Under the pieces are notes generated by a model. The model saw only the letters and a program-made list of their open reading frames with translations, did not search any database and was not told where the DNA came from. DNA of 64,000 nucleotides, taken from contig NZ_FOCF01000001.1 in NCBI RefSeq assembly GCF_900110035.1, positions 310,001 through 374,000 on the forward strand, in the 5' to 3' direction. Each line of letters begins with the position of its first letter. Within the stretch, counting starts at the first letter, position 1. This stretch comes from Sphingomonas gellani (GTDB lineage Bacteria > Pseudomonadota > Alphaproteobacteria > Sphingomonadales > Sphingomonadaceae). Position numbers and translations under genes: made by a program. Positions 46,352 through 55,386 of the stretch are shown in pieces.

Positions 46352-46636
46352 TTACATCGCGTTGGTGGTCGTGGTGGTGGTGTTCGTGGTCATGGTGGTG
46401 TCGTTCGACATCATGCCCGCGTTACCCATGGTGTCGTTCGACATCATGCCCGAGTTCATCGAGCTGTCGACGGCGGTCATGTTGTCGGACATGGTGTCCA
46501 TGCCCTCGGTCGCGTTCAGATCGGTGACCGTGGTGTTCTCGGTGGTGGTCTCGGTCTTCGGACCGCAAGCCGCAACCGCGAGCGCCGCGCCGGCGATCAT
46601 CGAACCCGTCAGGACCTTGGAGATGAGTGCACGCAT
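46352..46636 (-). CDS. Small Met/Thr/Asn-rich lipoprotein
   Basis: 94 aa. Lipobox VAAC after LTGSMIAGAALA. The rest is low-complexity: TETTTENTTVTDLNATEGMD, then MSDNMTAVDSSMNSGM, and a tandem repeat MMSNDTMGNAGMMSNDTTM ending in a Thr run. About one residue in five is Met in the middle. The Met-rich repeats could bind Cu(I), as in some copper proteins, but no other evidence supports it. Ribosome site GGGAG 6 nt before the ATG, and a strong terminator after it; so it is a real, separate gene. Confidence 0.75.
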   Translation of the reverse strand: MRALISKVLTGSMIAGAALAVAACGPKTETTTENTTVTDLNATEGMDTMSDNMTAVDSSMNSGMMSNDTMGNAGMMSNDTTMTTNTTTTTTNAM

Positions 46637-46728
46637 TGGAAGCTCCCTAGAAAAGGATTTGGACGGCTGGCAGCCCTATGTAACCAAATCGCCGCGCACA
46701 TTACCCACAGACGGGGCCGCCCTCAAGC

Positions 46729-47412
46729 CTAGTTTTCCGCGCCGCAAGAAAGAGTTTGAAGGAAATCGGACGCGGTTCGCGCCAGCGCGTCGTCGACCGC
46801 GGCCATTGGCACGTCGATGCCCAGCGCCGACAGGCTGGTGACGGGGAACTCCGGCAGGCCGCACGGGACGATCCCGCCGAAGTGCGACAGGTCGGGCGAC
46901 ACGTTGACCGCGAACCCGTGCAGCGTCACCCAGCGGCGCACGCGAACGCCGATCGCGCCCACCTTCGCCTCCGTGCCGCCCTGCCGTGTCCAAATGCCTA
47001 CCCGGCCCTCCGCGCGGGATGCCTCCAGCCCCAGTTCGGCCAGCGCGGCGATCACCCATGCTTCCAAGGAGTGCACGAAGCAGCGCACATCACGGCCGCG
47101 CCGGTTCAGGTCCAGCACCACATAGCCGACCCGCTGGCCAGGGCCATGATAGGTGTACCGCCCACCGCGACCGGTCGGAAACACCGGGAAACGCGGATCG
47201 ATCAGCTCGGCGGGGTCCGCGCTGGTGCCGGCGGTGTACAGGGGCGGGTGCTCCAACAGCCAGAGCAGTTCCTCCGCTTCGCCGGCACGCACCGCCTCCG
47301 CGCGCGCCTCCATATCCGCGAGCGCGGATGCATAGTCGGTCAGTCCGGGGGTCACGCGCCATTCCAGCCCGCTGGGTGGCGATCCGCGATGGAAGATGGT
47401 GTGCGCCGTCAT
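46729..47412 (-). CDS. lipB: Octanoyltransferase LipB
   Basis: Moves octanoyl from ACP to lipoyl domains of 2-oxoacid dehydrogenases. 227 aa from ATG 47412. [40 protein letters not shown], and [20 protein letters not shown] (the catalytic Lys) followed by [15 protein letters not shown] with the catalytic Cys. The open frame further upstream is shadow of the divergent membrane gene. lipA is not in the window. Confidence 0.95.
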   Translation of the reverse strand: MTAHTIFHRGSPPSGLEWRVTPGLTDYASALADMEARAEAVRAGEAEELLWLLEHPPLYTAGTSADPAELIDPRFPVFPTGRGGRYTYHGPGQRVGYVVLDLNRRGRDVRCFVHSLEAWVIAALAELGLEASRAEGRVGIWTRQGGTEAKVGAIGVRVRRWVTLHGFAVNVSPDLSHFGGIVPCGLPEFPVTSLSALGIDVPMAAVDDALARTASDFLQTLSCGAEN

Positions 47413-47503
47413 GCAGGCGCGATGTGACGTGCCGCGCAACCGCTTGCAAGAGCGTGGCGGAGCGTTAAGCGCTGCCGCAGGCTGAGCGGGCAGGGAGCGG
47501 GCC

Positions 47504-48325
47504 ATGGTGACGATGAGTGGTATCTGGGACAGCACGGCCGATGTGCTGCGGGGGCGGGGGGCCATCCTCACGCGGATCGCGGTGCCGGCGTTGTTCCTGC
47601 CGGCCGTGGTGCGCGATGGCTGGACGATTCTGAGCGGCGCGCCTTCTGCGCCGACGGTGATGGTCGGCGGCGTCATCGGGTTCGCGGCGTTGTTGCTGAT
47701 GATCTGGGGACAGCTCGCCGTCGTGTCGGTGGCATCCGATCCGGACGTCGACGCCGGCGACGCCGCACGTCAGGCGGGCCGCCGGTTCCTGCCGGCTTTA
47801 GGCGTCTATGCGATTGCGGGTCTGGTCGTGGGCATGTTGGCCGTGCCGCTGATCGTGGCTCTTGTCGCCAGCCATATCGATTTTGCCGCGCTTGGTCGTG
47901 GAGAGTCGCCGGCGATACCGGCCGGGATCGTCGGCTTTGCGGGATTGTATCTGCTCGCCCTCGTGGTCGTTGGGCTGTTCGTCGGTGCGCGCCTGTTCCT
48001 GCTGAACCCGGTGATCGTCAACGAACGATCCGGCATCCGCGCGTTCGCGCGGTCGTGGTTCCTCACGCGTGGACTCACCTGGCGAATCGTCGGGGTCACG
48101 CTGCTGTTCGTGATCGTGCTGTCGGTCGCGACCGCGGCCAGCCAGGCAGTGCTGGGGATCGTGACGAGCCTGCTGCTCGGTAACAGCGGGGCGGTCGCGG
48201 CTCGTTTCGTCACAGCGATCGTGTCGGCGGCGTTTGCCAGCATCTACATGGTCGTGGTGTCGGTGTTCACGGCCCAGCTGTATGTTACGGTCAGCGGGCG
48301 AAGGGCGGCCGACGTCTTCGCATGA
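47504..48325 (+). CDS. Multi-pass membrane protein of unknown function
   Basis: 273 aa with about six hydrophobic segments, including [40 protein letters not shown] and [20 protein letters not shown]. The conserved-looking block [20 protein letters not shown], then [15 protein letters not shown], is the style of the glycerophosphodiester-phosphodiesterase membrane domain / DUF7847-like proteins, which lack a catalytic domain. Overlaps the next gene by 4 bp (ATGA); that gene has the same architecture, so they likely act as a pair. Confidence 0.7.
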   Translation: MVTMSGIWDSTADVLRGRGAILTRIAVPALFLPAVVRDGWTILSGAPSAPTVMVGGVIGFAALLLMIWGQLAVVSVASDPDVDAGDAARQAGRRFLPALGVYAIAGLVVGMLAVPLIVALVASHIDFAALGRGESPAIPAGIVGFAGLYLLALVVVGLFVGARLFLLNPVIVNERSGIRAFARSWFLTRGLTWRIVGVTLLFVIVLSVATAASQAVLGIVTSLLLGNSGAVAARFVTAIVSAAFASIYMVVVSVFTAQLYVTVSGRRAADVFA

Positions 48326-49107
48326 CCCTGCATCCGATTGGCGTCTTGCGCGCCGCCCGCGCGATCTGGACCCGTGACCGGGCGATCCTGGGGCCGCTCA
48401 GCGGACTGTTCCTGTTCATTCCGCAATGGGCGATCCTGTTGCTGGTACCCGACCTGCCGATGATGGCGGAGGGCGAGGCGACGGCGGACGCGATGACCGC
48501 GTGGAGCACCGCGATGGCGGCATGGGTGTCGCAGAACGGCGCAACCTATGTGGCGGCGGCGCTGGTCTCGCAGTTCGGCACCCTGGCCATCGCAACCCTG
48601 TATATCGGATCGGGTGCGGGCCAAGCCGGGCGGTCGATGATGCGCGCGGCGGCCCTGTTCTGGCGATTCCTGCTTGCGCTGTTCCTTGTCGGGCTACCGG
48701 TCGCCGTTGCCGCGACGGTGCTGCTGTCCATCGGTGGCGCGGGTGTCGCCGCGGCGCTCGCCCCCATCCTCTACATCGTGGCCGTGGCGTTGTTGATGCT
48801 GGTGGCGCCCGCCGTCGCTGCGGAGCGTGGCGGGGCCGTGCGCGCGATCAGCCAGGCATGGGCGGCGACGCGGGGCAACCGTCTGCCGCTGATGCTGCTT
48901 GCCGGCATCCCCACCTTCGCGACGCAGGCGATCGTCGCCATCCTGCTCGCCACGGTGCGCAGTCTGCATGGACAGAACATCGCCAACCCGGTGGTCGTGG
49001 CGCTGCTCGATGCGCTGGCAGCCGGCACGATCTGGGCATCATCGCTGGTGCTCGCGCTGTCGGGTGTGATCGCCTATGGCGCGCTGTCGCGATCGTCGCC
49101 CAAATAG
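48322..49107 (+). CDS. Multi-pass membrane protein, partner of the preceding gene
   Basis: 261 aa, about six membrane segments. It has the same layout as its upstream neighbour and a matching motif: APAVAAERGGAVRAISQAWA, then ATRGNRLPLMLL, equivalent to the NERSG..AF..SW..TRG block of the first protein. This suggests an ancient duplication. Possible roles: a membrane scaffold or lipid-handling pair; no enzyme motif is present. Coupled to the first gene (ATGA overlap), and its 3' end overlaps the convergent GNAT gene by about 34 bp. Confidence 0.7.
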   Translation: MTLHPIGVLRAARAIWTRDRAILGPLSGLFLFIPQWAILLLVPDLPMMAEGEATADAMTAWSTAMAAWVSQNGATYVAAALVSQFGTLAIATLYIGSGAGQAGRSMMRAAALFWRFLLALFLVGLPVAVAATVLLSIGGAGVAAALAPILYIVAVALLMLVAPAVAAERGGAVRAISQAWAATRGNRLPLMLLAGIPTFATQAIVAILLATVRSLHGQNIANPVVVALLDALAAGTIWASSLVLALSGVIAYGALSRSSPK

Positions 49108-49679
49108 GGGATGCGCGGCGCGGCGTCGCTCGGCAGCAGGCCGATCGCGCGTGGATCGGGAAACGTTTCCACGGTCCGGCGGATCGCCCGAAAGCCCTGT
49201 GCGCGGTAGAAGCCGAGCGCGGAGGGGTGATCCAGCGTGCAGGTATGCACCCATACCCGGGTCACGTCCGGTCGCCACGCGCGGGCCAGCGCCTCCGCCA
49301 TCAACCATCGGCCGACGCCGCGACCGGCCAGTTCGGGCACAAGCGCGAAATAGCTGATCTCCGCCTCTCCCGCCGTGCGGAAGTCGAGTTCGAGCATCCC
49401 GACCTCTATCCCGGCGCGGTCGACGGCGGCGAACACCTGCACGGCCGGGTCGTGGATGATGGACAGCAGCGTGCGGTCGTCCATCGCCAATCGGGAGAAC
49501 CACAGCCACGGCGCCCCCACCCGGCGGAACAACCCGCGATAGGTGTCGGGCCGCGGCGAAGGCCATGCGACAAGGCGCAGCGGTGACGACGGCAGGGGCC
49601 GCAGCGGGGGACGGCGACGCATCTCCAGCGTGGTCACGATGGTCGCGACCTGATCGTCGGGCAAGGGGACGAGACCCAT
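49074..49679 (-). CDS. GNAT family N-acetyltransferase
   Basis: 201 aa from ATG 49679 (a TTG three codons earlier is an alternative). GNAT core: VGMLELDFRTAGEAEISYFA, LVPELAGRGVGRWLMAEALA (the acetyl-CoA loop, R/Q-x-x-G-x-G/A form), and HTCTLDHPSALGFYRAQGFR. Substrate unknown; the N-terminal ~50 residues are Pro/Arg-rich. It starts about 5 bp after the hemF stop on the same strand, so likely co-transcribed with trmL and hemF. Confidence 0.85.
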   Translation of the reverse strand: MGLVPLPDDQVATIVTTLEMRRRPPLRPLPSSPLRLVAWPSPRPDTYRGLFRRVGAPWLWFSRLAMDDRTLLSIIHDPAVQVFAAVDRAGIEVGMLELDFRTAGEAEISYFALVPELAGRGVGRWLMAEALARAWRPDVTRVWVHTCTLDHPSALGFYRAQGFRAIRRTVETFPDPRAIGLLPSDAAPRIPYLGDDRDSAP

Positions 49680-49684
49680 GACAA

Positions 49685-50527
49685 TCAATCCCAGCTGGCG
49701 ATCGGGGGCAGGCTCATCAGGATCGCGTCGATATTGCCGCCGGTCTTCAGCCCGAACAGCGTTCCGCGATCATAGACCAGGTTGAATTCGGCATAGCGCC
49801 CGCGCCACGCCAGCTGCTGCGCCACGTCTGCCTCGGTAAAGGACTCGTCCATGCGCCGCCGCACGATGCGGGGATAGATGTCGAGGAACGCCTGTCCCAC
49901 GTCGCGGGTGAAGGCAAAGCCAGCCTCGAAATCGCCCTCCAGATGGTCGTAGAATATGCCGCCCACGCCGCGATGCACGCCGCGATGGGGGATGAAGAAA
50001 TACTCGTCCGCCCATTTCCTGAAGCGTGGATAATAGTCGCCGTCATGCGCGTCGCACGCCTGTTTCAGTCGCGCATGGAACTCGTTCGTATCCACCTCGA
50101 TCGGCAAAGGCGGGTTCAGGTCCGCGCCGCCGCCGAACCACCGCTTCGTGGTGACCAGGAAGCGCGTGTTCATGTGCACGGCCGGCACATGCGGGTTGCG
50201 CATATGTGCGACCAGGCTGATCCCGGTGGCGAAGAAGCGCGGGTCCTCCGCGGCGCCGTGGATGGAGCGGCCGAACTCTCCCTCCAGCGTGCCGCCTACG
50301 GTGGAGACGTTGACGCCGACCTTTTCGAACACCCGGCCCTTCATCACGCCGCGCACGCCGCCACCACCCGGCGCGCCGGCCGGATCGGCGCGGTCCCAGG
50401 GTGTGTAGGTGAACCGGGCCGTTGATCCTGCCTCTTCCTCGATCGCTTCGAATGCGGCGCAGATCCGGTCGCGAAGCGATTCGAACCATGCGCGGGCGGC
50501 GGCTTGCTGGGCGTCGAGGGCGATCAT
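49685..50527 (-). CDS. hemF: Oxygen-dependent coproporphyrinogen III oxidase
   Basis: Aerobic conversion of coproporphyrinogen III to protoporphyrinogen IX in heme synthesis. 280 aa from ATG 50527. GGGGVRGVMKGRVFEKVGVN, FFATGISLVAHMRNPHVPAV, WFGGGADLNPPLPI, then FFIPHRGVHRGVGGIFYDHL and EFNLVYDRGTLFGLKTGGNI are diagnostic. The open frame further upstream overlaps trmL and is not real. Runs with trmL (23 bp gap) and the GNAT gene on the minus strand. Confidence 0.97.
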   Translation of the reverse strand: MIALDAQQAAARAWFESLRDRICAAFEAIEEEAGSTARFTYTPWDRADPAGAPGGGGVRGVMKGRVFEKVGVNVSTVGGTLEGEFGRSIHGAAEDPRFFATGISLVAHMRNPHVPAVHMNTRFLVTTKRWFGGGADLNPPLPIEVDTNEFHARLKQACDAHDGDYYPRFRKWADEYFFIPHRGVHRGVGGIFYDHLEGDFEAGFAFTRDVGQAFLDIYPRIVRRRMDESFTEADVAQQLAWRGRYAEFNLVYDRGTLFGLKTGGNIDAILMSLPPIASWD

Positions 50528-50550
50528 CTCCGCCGGTCTAGCGGCGGGCG

Positions 50551-50997
50551 TCAGTTCGGCCAACCCGTCTGGCGCAACGCCTCGGTCAGCACCATCGCGC
50601 CCGCAACCGCCACGTTCAGCGAGCGAAAGCCGGTGCGCATCGGAATGGCGACGCGCAGGTCGGCGCGCGCATGCACCTCCGCAGGTACGCCGTGCCCCTC
50701 CGACCCCAGCAGCAGCGTGTCGTCGTCGCGGAACGTCGCCTGGTTCAGCGGCGTCGCGCCGGCGGTGGTCAGCAGGACGAGGCGGCCGGTGTTCGCCTGT
50801 ACGAAAGCGTCCCAATCCACGTGGCGACGCACCTCGACACGATCGGCATAGTCCATCCCGGCGCGTGCAAGCGCGCGGTCGCTCCAGGGGAAACCCATTG
50901 GTTCGATCAGGTCGACGGCAATGCCCATGCACGCCGCGGTGCGCAGGATGGTGCCGACATTGCCGGCGATATCGGGTTGGAACAGGGCGATGCGCAT
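50551..50997 (-). CDS. trmL: tRNA (cytidine/uridine-34 2'-O)-methyltransferase TrmL
   Basis: SPOUT methyltransferase acting on the wobble base of tRNA-Leu isoacceptors. 148 aa. RIALFQPDIAGNVGTILRTA at the start, DLIEPMGFPWSDRALARAGM, then the knot: LLLGSEGHGVPAEVHARADL and IPMRTGFRSLNVAVAGAMVL. Family length is 150-160. Upstream 198 bp is the divergent promoter region shared with petA. Confidence 0.95.
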   Translation of the reverse strand: MRIALFQPDIAGNVGTILRTAACMGIAVDLIEPMGFPWSDRALARAGMDYADRVEVRRHVDWDAFVQANTGRLVLLTTAGATPLNQATFRDDDTLLLGSEGHGVPAEVHARADLRVAIPMRTGFRSLNVAVAGAMVLTEALRQTGWPN

Positions 50998-51195
50998 GCC
51001 GCGCGCTTAGTCGCCGCCCATGCCGATGCAAATGCTGCTCGACGCCCCTGCGAATAGCCATCCGTAAAAACACGGTTGGAAAGCCACGCATCGCCGTCTA
51101 TCACTCCGCCGGCCTTATACCGTGGGGACGGGAAGGCGGAGGGCGTAAGCGTCCCGGCGCGGGCGCCCCGGATGCAAGAACAAGGGTTCGGGTGA

Positions 51196-51780
51196 ATGGC
51201 CGCAGTCGACAATATGGTTCCTCCCGGTGAAGACGCCGCGCCGTTCCACGAACATCCACATGATCCGCGTCGCCGCGACTTCATCAACATCGCCGCCGTG
51301 TCCTTTGCGGGCGTGGGCGCGATCGCGATCGTGCTGCCGCTCATCAATCAGATGAGCCCGTCGGCCGATGTGCTGGCGCAGTCCACCACGGAACTGGACC
51401 TGTCGAAGATCCAGCCGGGGCAGGCGATCAAGGCGAGTTTCCGCAAGCAGCCGCTGTTCGTCCGCAACCTGACGCCGGCGGAAATCGCATCGGCGAACAA
51501 GGTGTCCCTGTCCGAACTGCGCGATCCGCAGACGCTGGCGGAGCGCACGAAGCCGGGCAAGCAGAACTGGCTGATCACGCTTGGCGTGTGCACCCATCTC
51601 GGTTGCGTGCCGCTGGGCGCGGGCGAGGGCGAGAATCGCGGACCGTTCGGCGGCTATTTCTGCCCGTGCCACGGCTCCGCCTACGACACGGCGGCGCGCA
51701 TCCGGCAGGGGCCGGCGCCGAAGAACCTGACGGTTCCCGAGTACACGTTCACGTCTGACACGACCGTAACGGTCGGTTGA
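51196..51780 (+). CDS. petA: Cytochrome bc1 Rieske iron-sulfur subunit
   Basis: Electron transfer from ubiquinol to cytochrome c1. 194 aa. Twin-Arg-type motif [12 protein letters not shown] and one membrane anchor near residues 32-52. Cluster ligands CTHLGC (132-137) and CPCHG (156-160), with [20 protein letters not shown] typical of alphaproteobacteria. First gene of petABC; 13 bp before petB. Confidence 0.97.
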   Translation: MAAVDNMVPPGEDAAPFHEHPHDPRRRDFINIAAVSFAGVGAIAIVLPLINQMSPSADVLAQSTTELDLSKIQPGQAIKASFRKQPLFVRNLTPAEIASANKVSLSELRDPQTLAERTKPGKQNWLITLGVCTHLGCVPLGAGEGENRGPFGGYFCPCHGSAYDTAARIRQGPAPKNLTVPEYTFTSDTTVTVG

Positions 51781-51793
51781 GGTAGCACCCGAG

Positions 51794-53080
51794 ATGAGCT
51801 TTCCCTGGGCCAAGCATTATCAACCGAAGCAGCCGTTGATGCGGTGGCTGGACGAGAAGCTGCCGTTGCCGCGCCTCGTCTACAACGCGGTCGGTGCCGG
51901 CTATCCCGTGCCGCGCAACCTGAACTATTTCTGGAACTTCGGCGTGCTCGCGGGCGCGGCGCTGGGCATCCAGATCATCACCGGCATCGTGCTGGCGATG
52001 CATTACGCCGCCAATGCGGGTGTCGCGTTCGGCTCGATCGAGAGCATCATGCGCGACGTCAACGCGGGCTGGTTCCTGCGCTATGCGCACGCCAACGGCG
52101 CGTCGATGTTCCTGCTGGTCGTGTACATCCATATCGGGCGCGGGCTGTATTACGGGTCATACAAGGCGCCGCGTGAAATGGTGTGGCTGCTCGGCGTGGT
52201 GATTTTCCTGCTGATGATGGCAACCGCCTTCATGGGCTATGTTCTGCCCTGGGGTCAGATGAGTTTCTGGGGTGCGCAGGTCATCACCGGCTTCTTCTCC
52301 GCCATTCCGCTGGTCGGCGACACGATCCGCGTGTGGCTGCTCGGCGGTTTCGCACCGGACAATGCGGCGCTAAACCGCTTCTTCTCGCTCCATTATCTGC
52401 TGCCGTTCGTGATTGCGGGCGTGATCGTGCTGCACATCTGGGCGCTGCACATCCCCGGCTCCAACAATCCGACGGGTGTCGAGGTGAAGGGCGAGCAGGA
52501 CACCGTGCCGTTCCATCCCTATTACACCGCAAAGGACGCGGTCGGGCTGGGCGTGTTCATGCTGGTGTTCGCGCTGCTGCTGTTCTTCAGCCCCAACCTG
52601 CTGGGTCACCCGGACAATTACATCGAGGCTAACCCGCTTTCGACGCCGGCGCACATCGTGCCCGAATGGTACTTCCTGCCGTTCTACGCGATCCTGAAGA
52701 GCTTCACCGCCAACTTCATCCTGGATGCGAAGCTGTGGGGCGTGCTGGCGATGTTCGGCTCGATCCTGCTGCTGTTCTTCCTGCCCTGGCTGGACAGCTC
52801 GCCCGTGCGGTCGGCCAATTTCCGGCCGCTGTATCGCAAGTTCCTTGGCGTGTTGCTGCTGGACGTGCTGGTGCTCGGCTATGTCGGTGGCGCGGAGCCG
52901 TCGCCGGGCGTGATCCTGCTCGGGCAGATCGCATCGATCTACTATTTCGCGCACTTCCTCATCATCCTTCCGATCGTGGCCCGTTCGGAGCGGCCGCGTC
53001 CGTTGCCGAACTCCATCACCGAGGCGGTGCTGGAAAAGCATGCGGGGCTGGGGCCGACCAAGTCGGCGATGGCGAACTGA
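51794..53080 (+). CDS. petB: Cytochrome b of the bc1 complex
   Basis: Core membrane subunit with two hemes and the Qo/Qi sites. 428 aa, eight membrane helices. [60 protein letters not shown], and [20 protein letters not shown] are helices [22 protein letters not shown] gives the PEWY Qo motif. Heme-binding His pairs are present. 24 bp before the c1 gene. Confidence 0.98.
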   Translation: MSFPWAKHYQPKQPLMRWLDEKLPLPRLVYNAVGAGYPVPRNLNYFWNFGVLAGAALGIQIITGIVLAMHYAANAGVAFGSIESIMRDVNAGWFLRYAHANGASMFLLVVYIHIGRGLYYGSYKAPREMVWLLGVVIFLLMMATAFMGYVLPWGQMSFWGAQVITGFFSAIPLVGDTIRVWLLGGFAPDNAALNRFFSLHYLLPFVIAGVIVLHIWALHIPGSNNPTGVEVKGEQDTVPFHPYYTAKDAVGLGVFMLVFALLLFFSPNLLGHPDNYIEANPLSTPAHIVPEWYFLPFYAILKSFTANFILDAKLWGVLAMFGSILLLFFLPWLDSSPVRSANFRPLYRKFLGVLLLDVLVLGYVGGAEPSPGVILLGQIASIYYFAHFLIILPIVARSERPRPLPNSITEAVLEKHAGLGPTKSAMAN

Positions 53081-53104
53081 ACCGAACGGGGGACTGACAA
53101 AATC

Positions 53105-53950
53105 ATGGTTCGCATCATCGCATCCCTCGTCGGCGCGGCATTTGTGTTTGTGCTCGGGCTGGCGCTGTTCGGCACGGTATCGGAATGGGTGTCCAACCCG
53201 CCGGTCGAGTCCGCGGAGCACGAGTTCCACCATCATCCGCTGGACGCTGGACTGTCGTCGGCCGGCTTCTTCGGAAAGTTCGATCGCCGTCAGGTTCAGC
53301 GCGGATTTCAGGTGTATCAGGAGGTCTGCTCGGCCTGCCACAGCCTGAAATACGTTTCGTTCCGCGATCTGACTCAGCTTGGCTATAACGACGCCGAAGT
53401 GAAGGCGATCGCCAAGGGCTGGAAGATCGAGCAGCCGACGATCAATCCGGACACCGGCGAGGCATCGACGCGTCCGAACGTACCGTCCGACCGCTTCCCC
53501 TCGCCGTTCGCGAACGACATCGCCGCGCGTGCCGCGAACAACAACGCGCTGCCGCCGGACCTGTCGCTGATGGCGAAGGCGCGGCATGACGGTGCGAACT
53601 ACATCTATTCGCTGGTCGGGCATGGCTATGTCGCACAGCCGGCCGAATTGATCCGCAAGTTCCCGGCATCGAAGACGCCGACGGGCCTGCACTACAACCA
53701 GTATTTCGCGAACCTCAACATCGCGATGCCGCCGCCGCTGACCCAGGATGGGCAGGTGACCTATGCCGACGGCACCCGCGCGTCCGTAGACCAGATGGCG
53801 AAGGACGTCTCCGCGTTCCTGACTTGGACGGCGGAACCGCGGCTGGAGGCCCGGCACGCCGCCGGGTTCGGAGCAGTGGTGTTCCTGATCATCTTCTGCT
53901 TCCTGGCCTGGGGCGCCTATCAGAACGTCTGGCGCGATCTGAAGCATTGA
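53105..53950 (+). CDS. petC: Cytochrome c1
   Basis: Periplasmic heme c subunit of bc1, anchored by a C-terminal helix. 281 aa. N-terminal membrane/signal segment (IIASLVGAAFVFVLGLALFG), heme site CSACH (residues 75-79), axial Met probably in NIAMPPPLTQDGQVTYADG. C-terminal anchor AGFGAVVFLIIFCFLAWGAY then NVWRDLKH. The gene is followed by a strong terminator. Confidence 0.97.
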   Translation: MVRIIASLVGAAFVFVLGLALFGTVSEWVSNPPVESAEHEFHHHPLDAGLSSAGFFGKFDRRQVQRGFQVYQEVCSACHSLKYVSFRDLTQLGYNDAEVKAIAKGWKIEQPTINPDTGEASTRPNVPSDRFPSPFANDIAARAANNNALPPDLSLMAKARHDGANYIYSLVGHGYVAQPAELIRKFPASKTPTGLHYNQYFANLNIAMPPPLTQDGQVTYADGTRASVDQMAKDVSAFLTWTAEPRLEARHAAGFGAVVFLIIFCFLAWGAYQNVWRDLKH

Positions 53951-53978
53951 GGCCCGACCGTAGAGCGGGAAAGAGAAG

Positions 53979-54009
53979 GGGCGGGGGCAGTGATGCCTCC
54001 GCCCTTTTT
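53979..54009 (+). terminator. Rho-independent terminator of petABC
   Basis: GGGCGGGGGCA (53979-53989) pairs with TGCCTCCGCCC (53994-54004) with one mismatch and a GTGA loop, followed by five T (54005-54009). It begins 29 bp after the petC stop. Confidence 0.88.
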
Positions 54010-54117
54010 CGTTGCTGCGGCCGTCCATCGGAGCTGGTGGAACCCGTTCAACGACATGTCGTTGAGATGGGATCGGCGCGTAGTCTGCCGCGCCCGTGTA
54101 TCGCGGGAGTGTTTCTC

Positions 54118-54825
54118 ATGTTCTTCAAGCGTCTGGCATTGGCCGGCATGGTTATCGGCGCAGCGTTCGGGATGTCCGGCTGTACGGACGGCTACGGCTA
54201 TAGTGGCGTGTCACTCGGCTATGGTTCCGGCTACGATGGCGGTTACGGGTATGATGGCGGCTATTACGGCGGCTATGGAGACCCTTATTACGCCGGCGGC
54301 TATCCATCCTATTACGGCTGGGCGGGCGACTTCTATTATCCGGGCAGCGGGATCTACGTGTACGACCAGTACCGTCGCCCTTACCGCTGGAACAGTCAGC
54401 AGCGTCGGTACTGGGAGCATCGCCGGCGTCCGTATCGCGGCCGCCCCGGCAGCGCGCCCGGCAATTGGAGCGGCTTTCCCCATCGCGATGGGCATGGCGA
54501 GGGCCGGCCGTACGCGCCCGGCGGTCGCCCCGGCTTTGGTCAGCCCGGCTTTGGTCAACCCGGCTTTGGCTGGCCCGCTGACGGTCGCCCGGGTGACGGT
54601 CGGCAGCCAGGATGGAGAGGCGGAGGCTCGCGTCCCCCGGTGGCAGTCAATCCCGGCACACCCGGACAGCCGGGTGCGCCGGCCAATGCCCATCCCGGCT
54701 CTCTTGGGCGGCAGTGGGGCAGCCCTGGCTCTTGGCGCGGATCGCCCGGCTGGAACGGTCCGCGCGGCGCGGGCGGCCCGCGTGGCTGGGGTGGAAGGCA
54801 GGGCGGGGGTCGTGGGCGCCGCTGA
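54118..54825 (+). CDS. Gly/Tyr/Pro-rich lipoprotein
   Basis: 235 aa from ATG 54118. Lipobox MSGC after LALAGMVIGAAFG. First part is Gly/Tyr-rich: GYGSGYDGGYGYDGGYYGGY. A more ordered short block follows, PGSGIYVYDQYRRPYRWNSQ, QRRYWEHRRRPYRGRPG, which I have seen in other small sphingomonad proteins. The C-terminal half is Gly/Pro/Arg-rich with GFGQPGFGQPGFGWPADGRP repeats and PGSW/PGW units. Probably an outer-membrane or surface-exposed disordered protein; function unknown. The open frame starting earlier (53824) lies in petC and is not used. Confidence 0.7.
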   Translation: MFFKRLALAGMVIGAAFGMSGCTDGYGYSGVSLGYGSGYDGGYGYDGGYYGGYGDPYYAGGYPSYYGWAGDFYYPGSGIYVYDQYRRPYRWNSQQRRYWEHRRRPYRGRPGSAPGNWSGFPHRDGHGEGRPYAPGGRPGFGQPGFGQPGFGWPADGRPGDGRQPGWRGGGSRPPVAVNPGTPGQPGAPANAHPGSLGRQWGSPGSWRGSPGWNGPRGAGGPRGWGGRQGGGRGRR

Positions 54826-55386
54826 TAGAAGGCGAATGGCGGGGGTGAACGCAATCAGCCGGTACAAGTGGCTGGTCGCGTAGCGTCCGTCGACTAGTAC
54901 CTCTTCGCTCGGAGCGGTTCGCCCAGCTTTCACATCATCCGAATGTCAGCGACGGGCATCACTCTCGCTTGAGCGCCGCAGCTTTGGATGCACTGTTCTG
55001 CGGCAACTACCGCGTTGGTGTCCATCGGGACCGGCTCCGTTGATGTACTAGGCCAAGTCCTGGAAATCACGGTCTCGGCAGCCTCACTTGCCGCGCTAGA
55101 GCCCGATAACTCGGCGTTATATCAGTGGTCGGAAGGCGGGTCGGCATGTGCTGCCGACGAATAGGCCATGCGACACACAGCGCCTTTATCACGATAACTG
55201 CCGCTAGTTAGTGGGTCATCATCCCTCGTGCCCTTTCGCAACCAGCGCGTGTTCCGCTGCTGCTCGCCGAGCGGCACCGACCGGGCCGTTTCCTGGGATA
55301 AGAACCGCGGCAACTTCAGTCGTTAGCGCTGATCGCGCAACGGCGACTTAGCTCCAGCTCGCTGCATCCCTCGATGGCGCCGACGA
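54826..55386. other. 561-bp stretch with no gene recognised
   Basis: Stops in all frames, no credible start, no tRNA or repeat. By eye its base composition is less GC-rich than the neighbours. It may be decayed coding sequence between the lipoprotein gene and the phosphodiesterase gene, or a recombination scar; I cannot identify any remnant. A 63-codon open run (55122-55313, minus) lacks a ribosome site and looks spurious. Confidence 0.5.

Noticed and set aside
51076-51104. Promoter candidate TTGGAA / TATCAC ahead of petA
   Set aside because: Spacing is right (17 bp), but both boxes are weak; not distinguishable from chance by eye.
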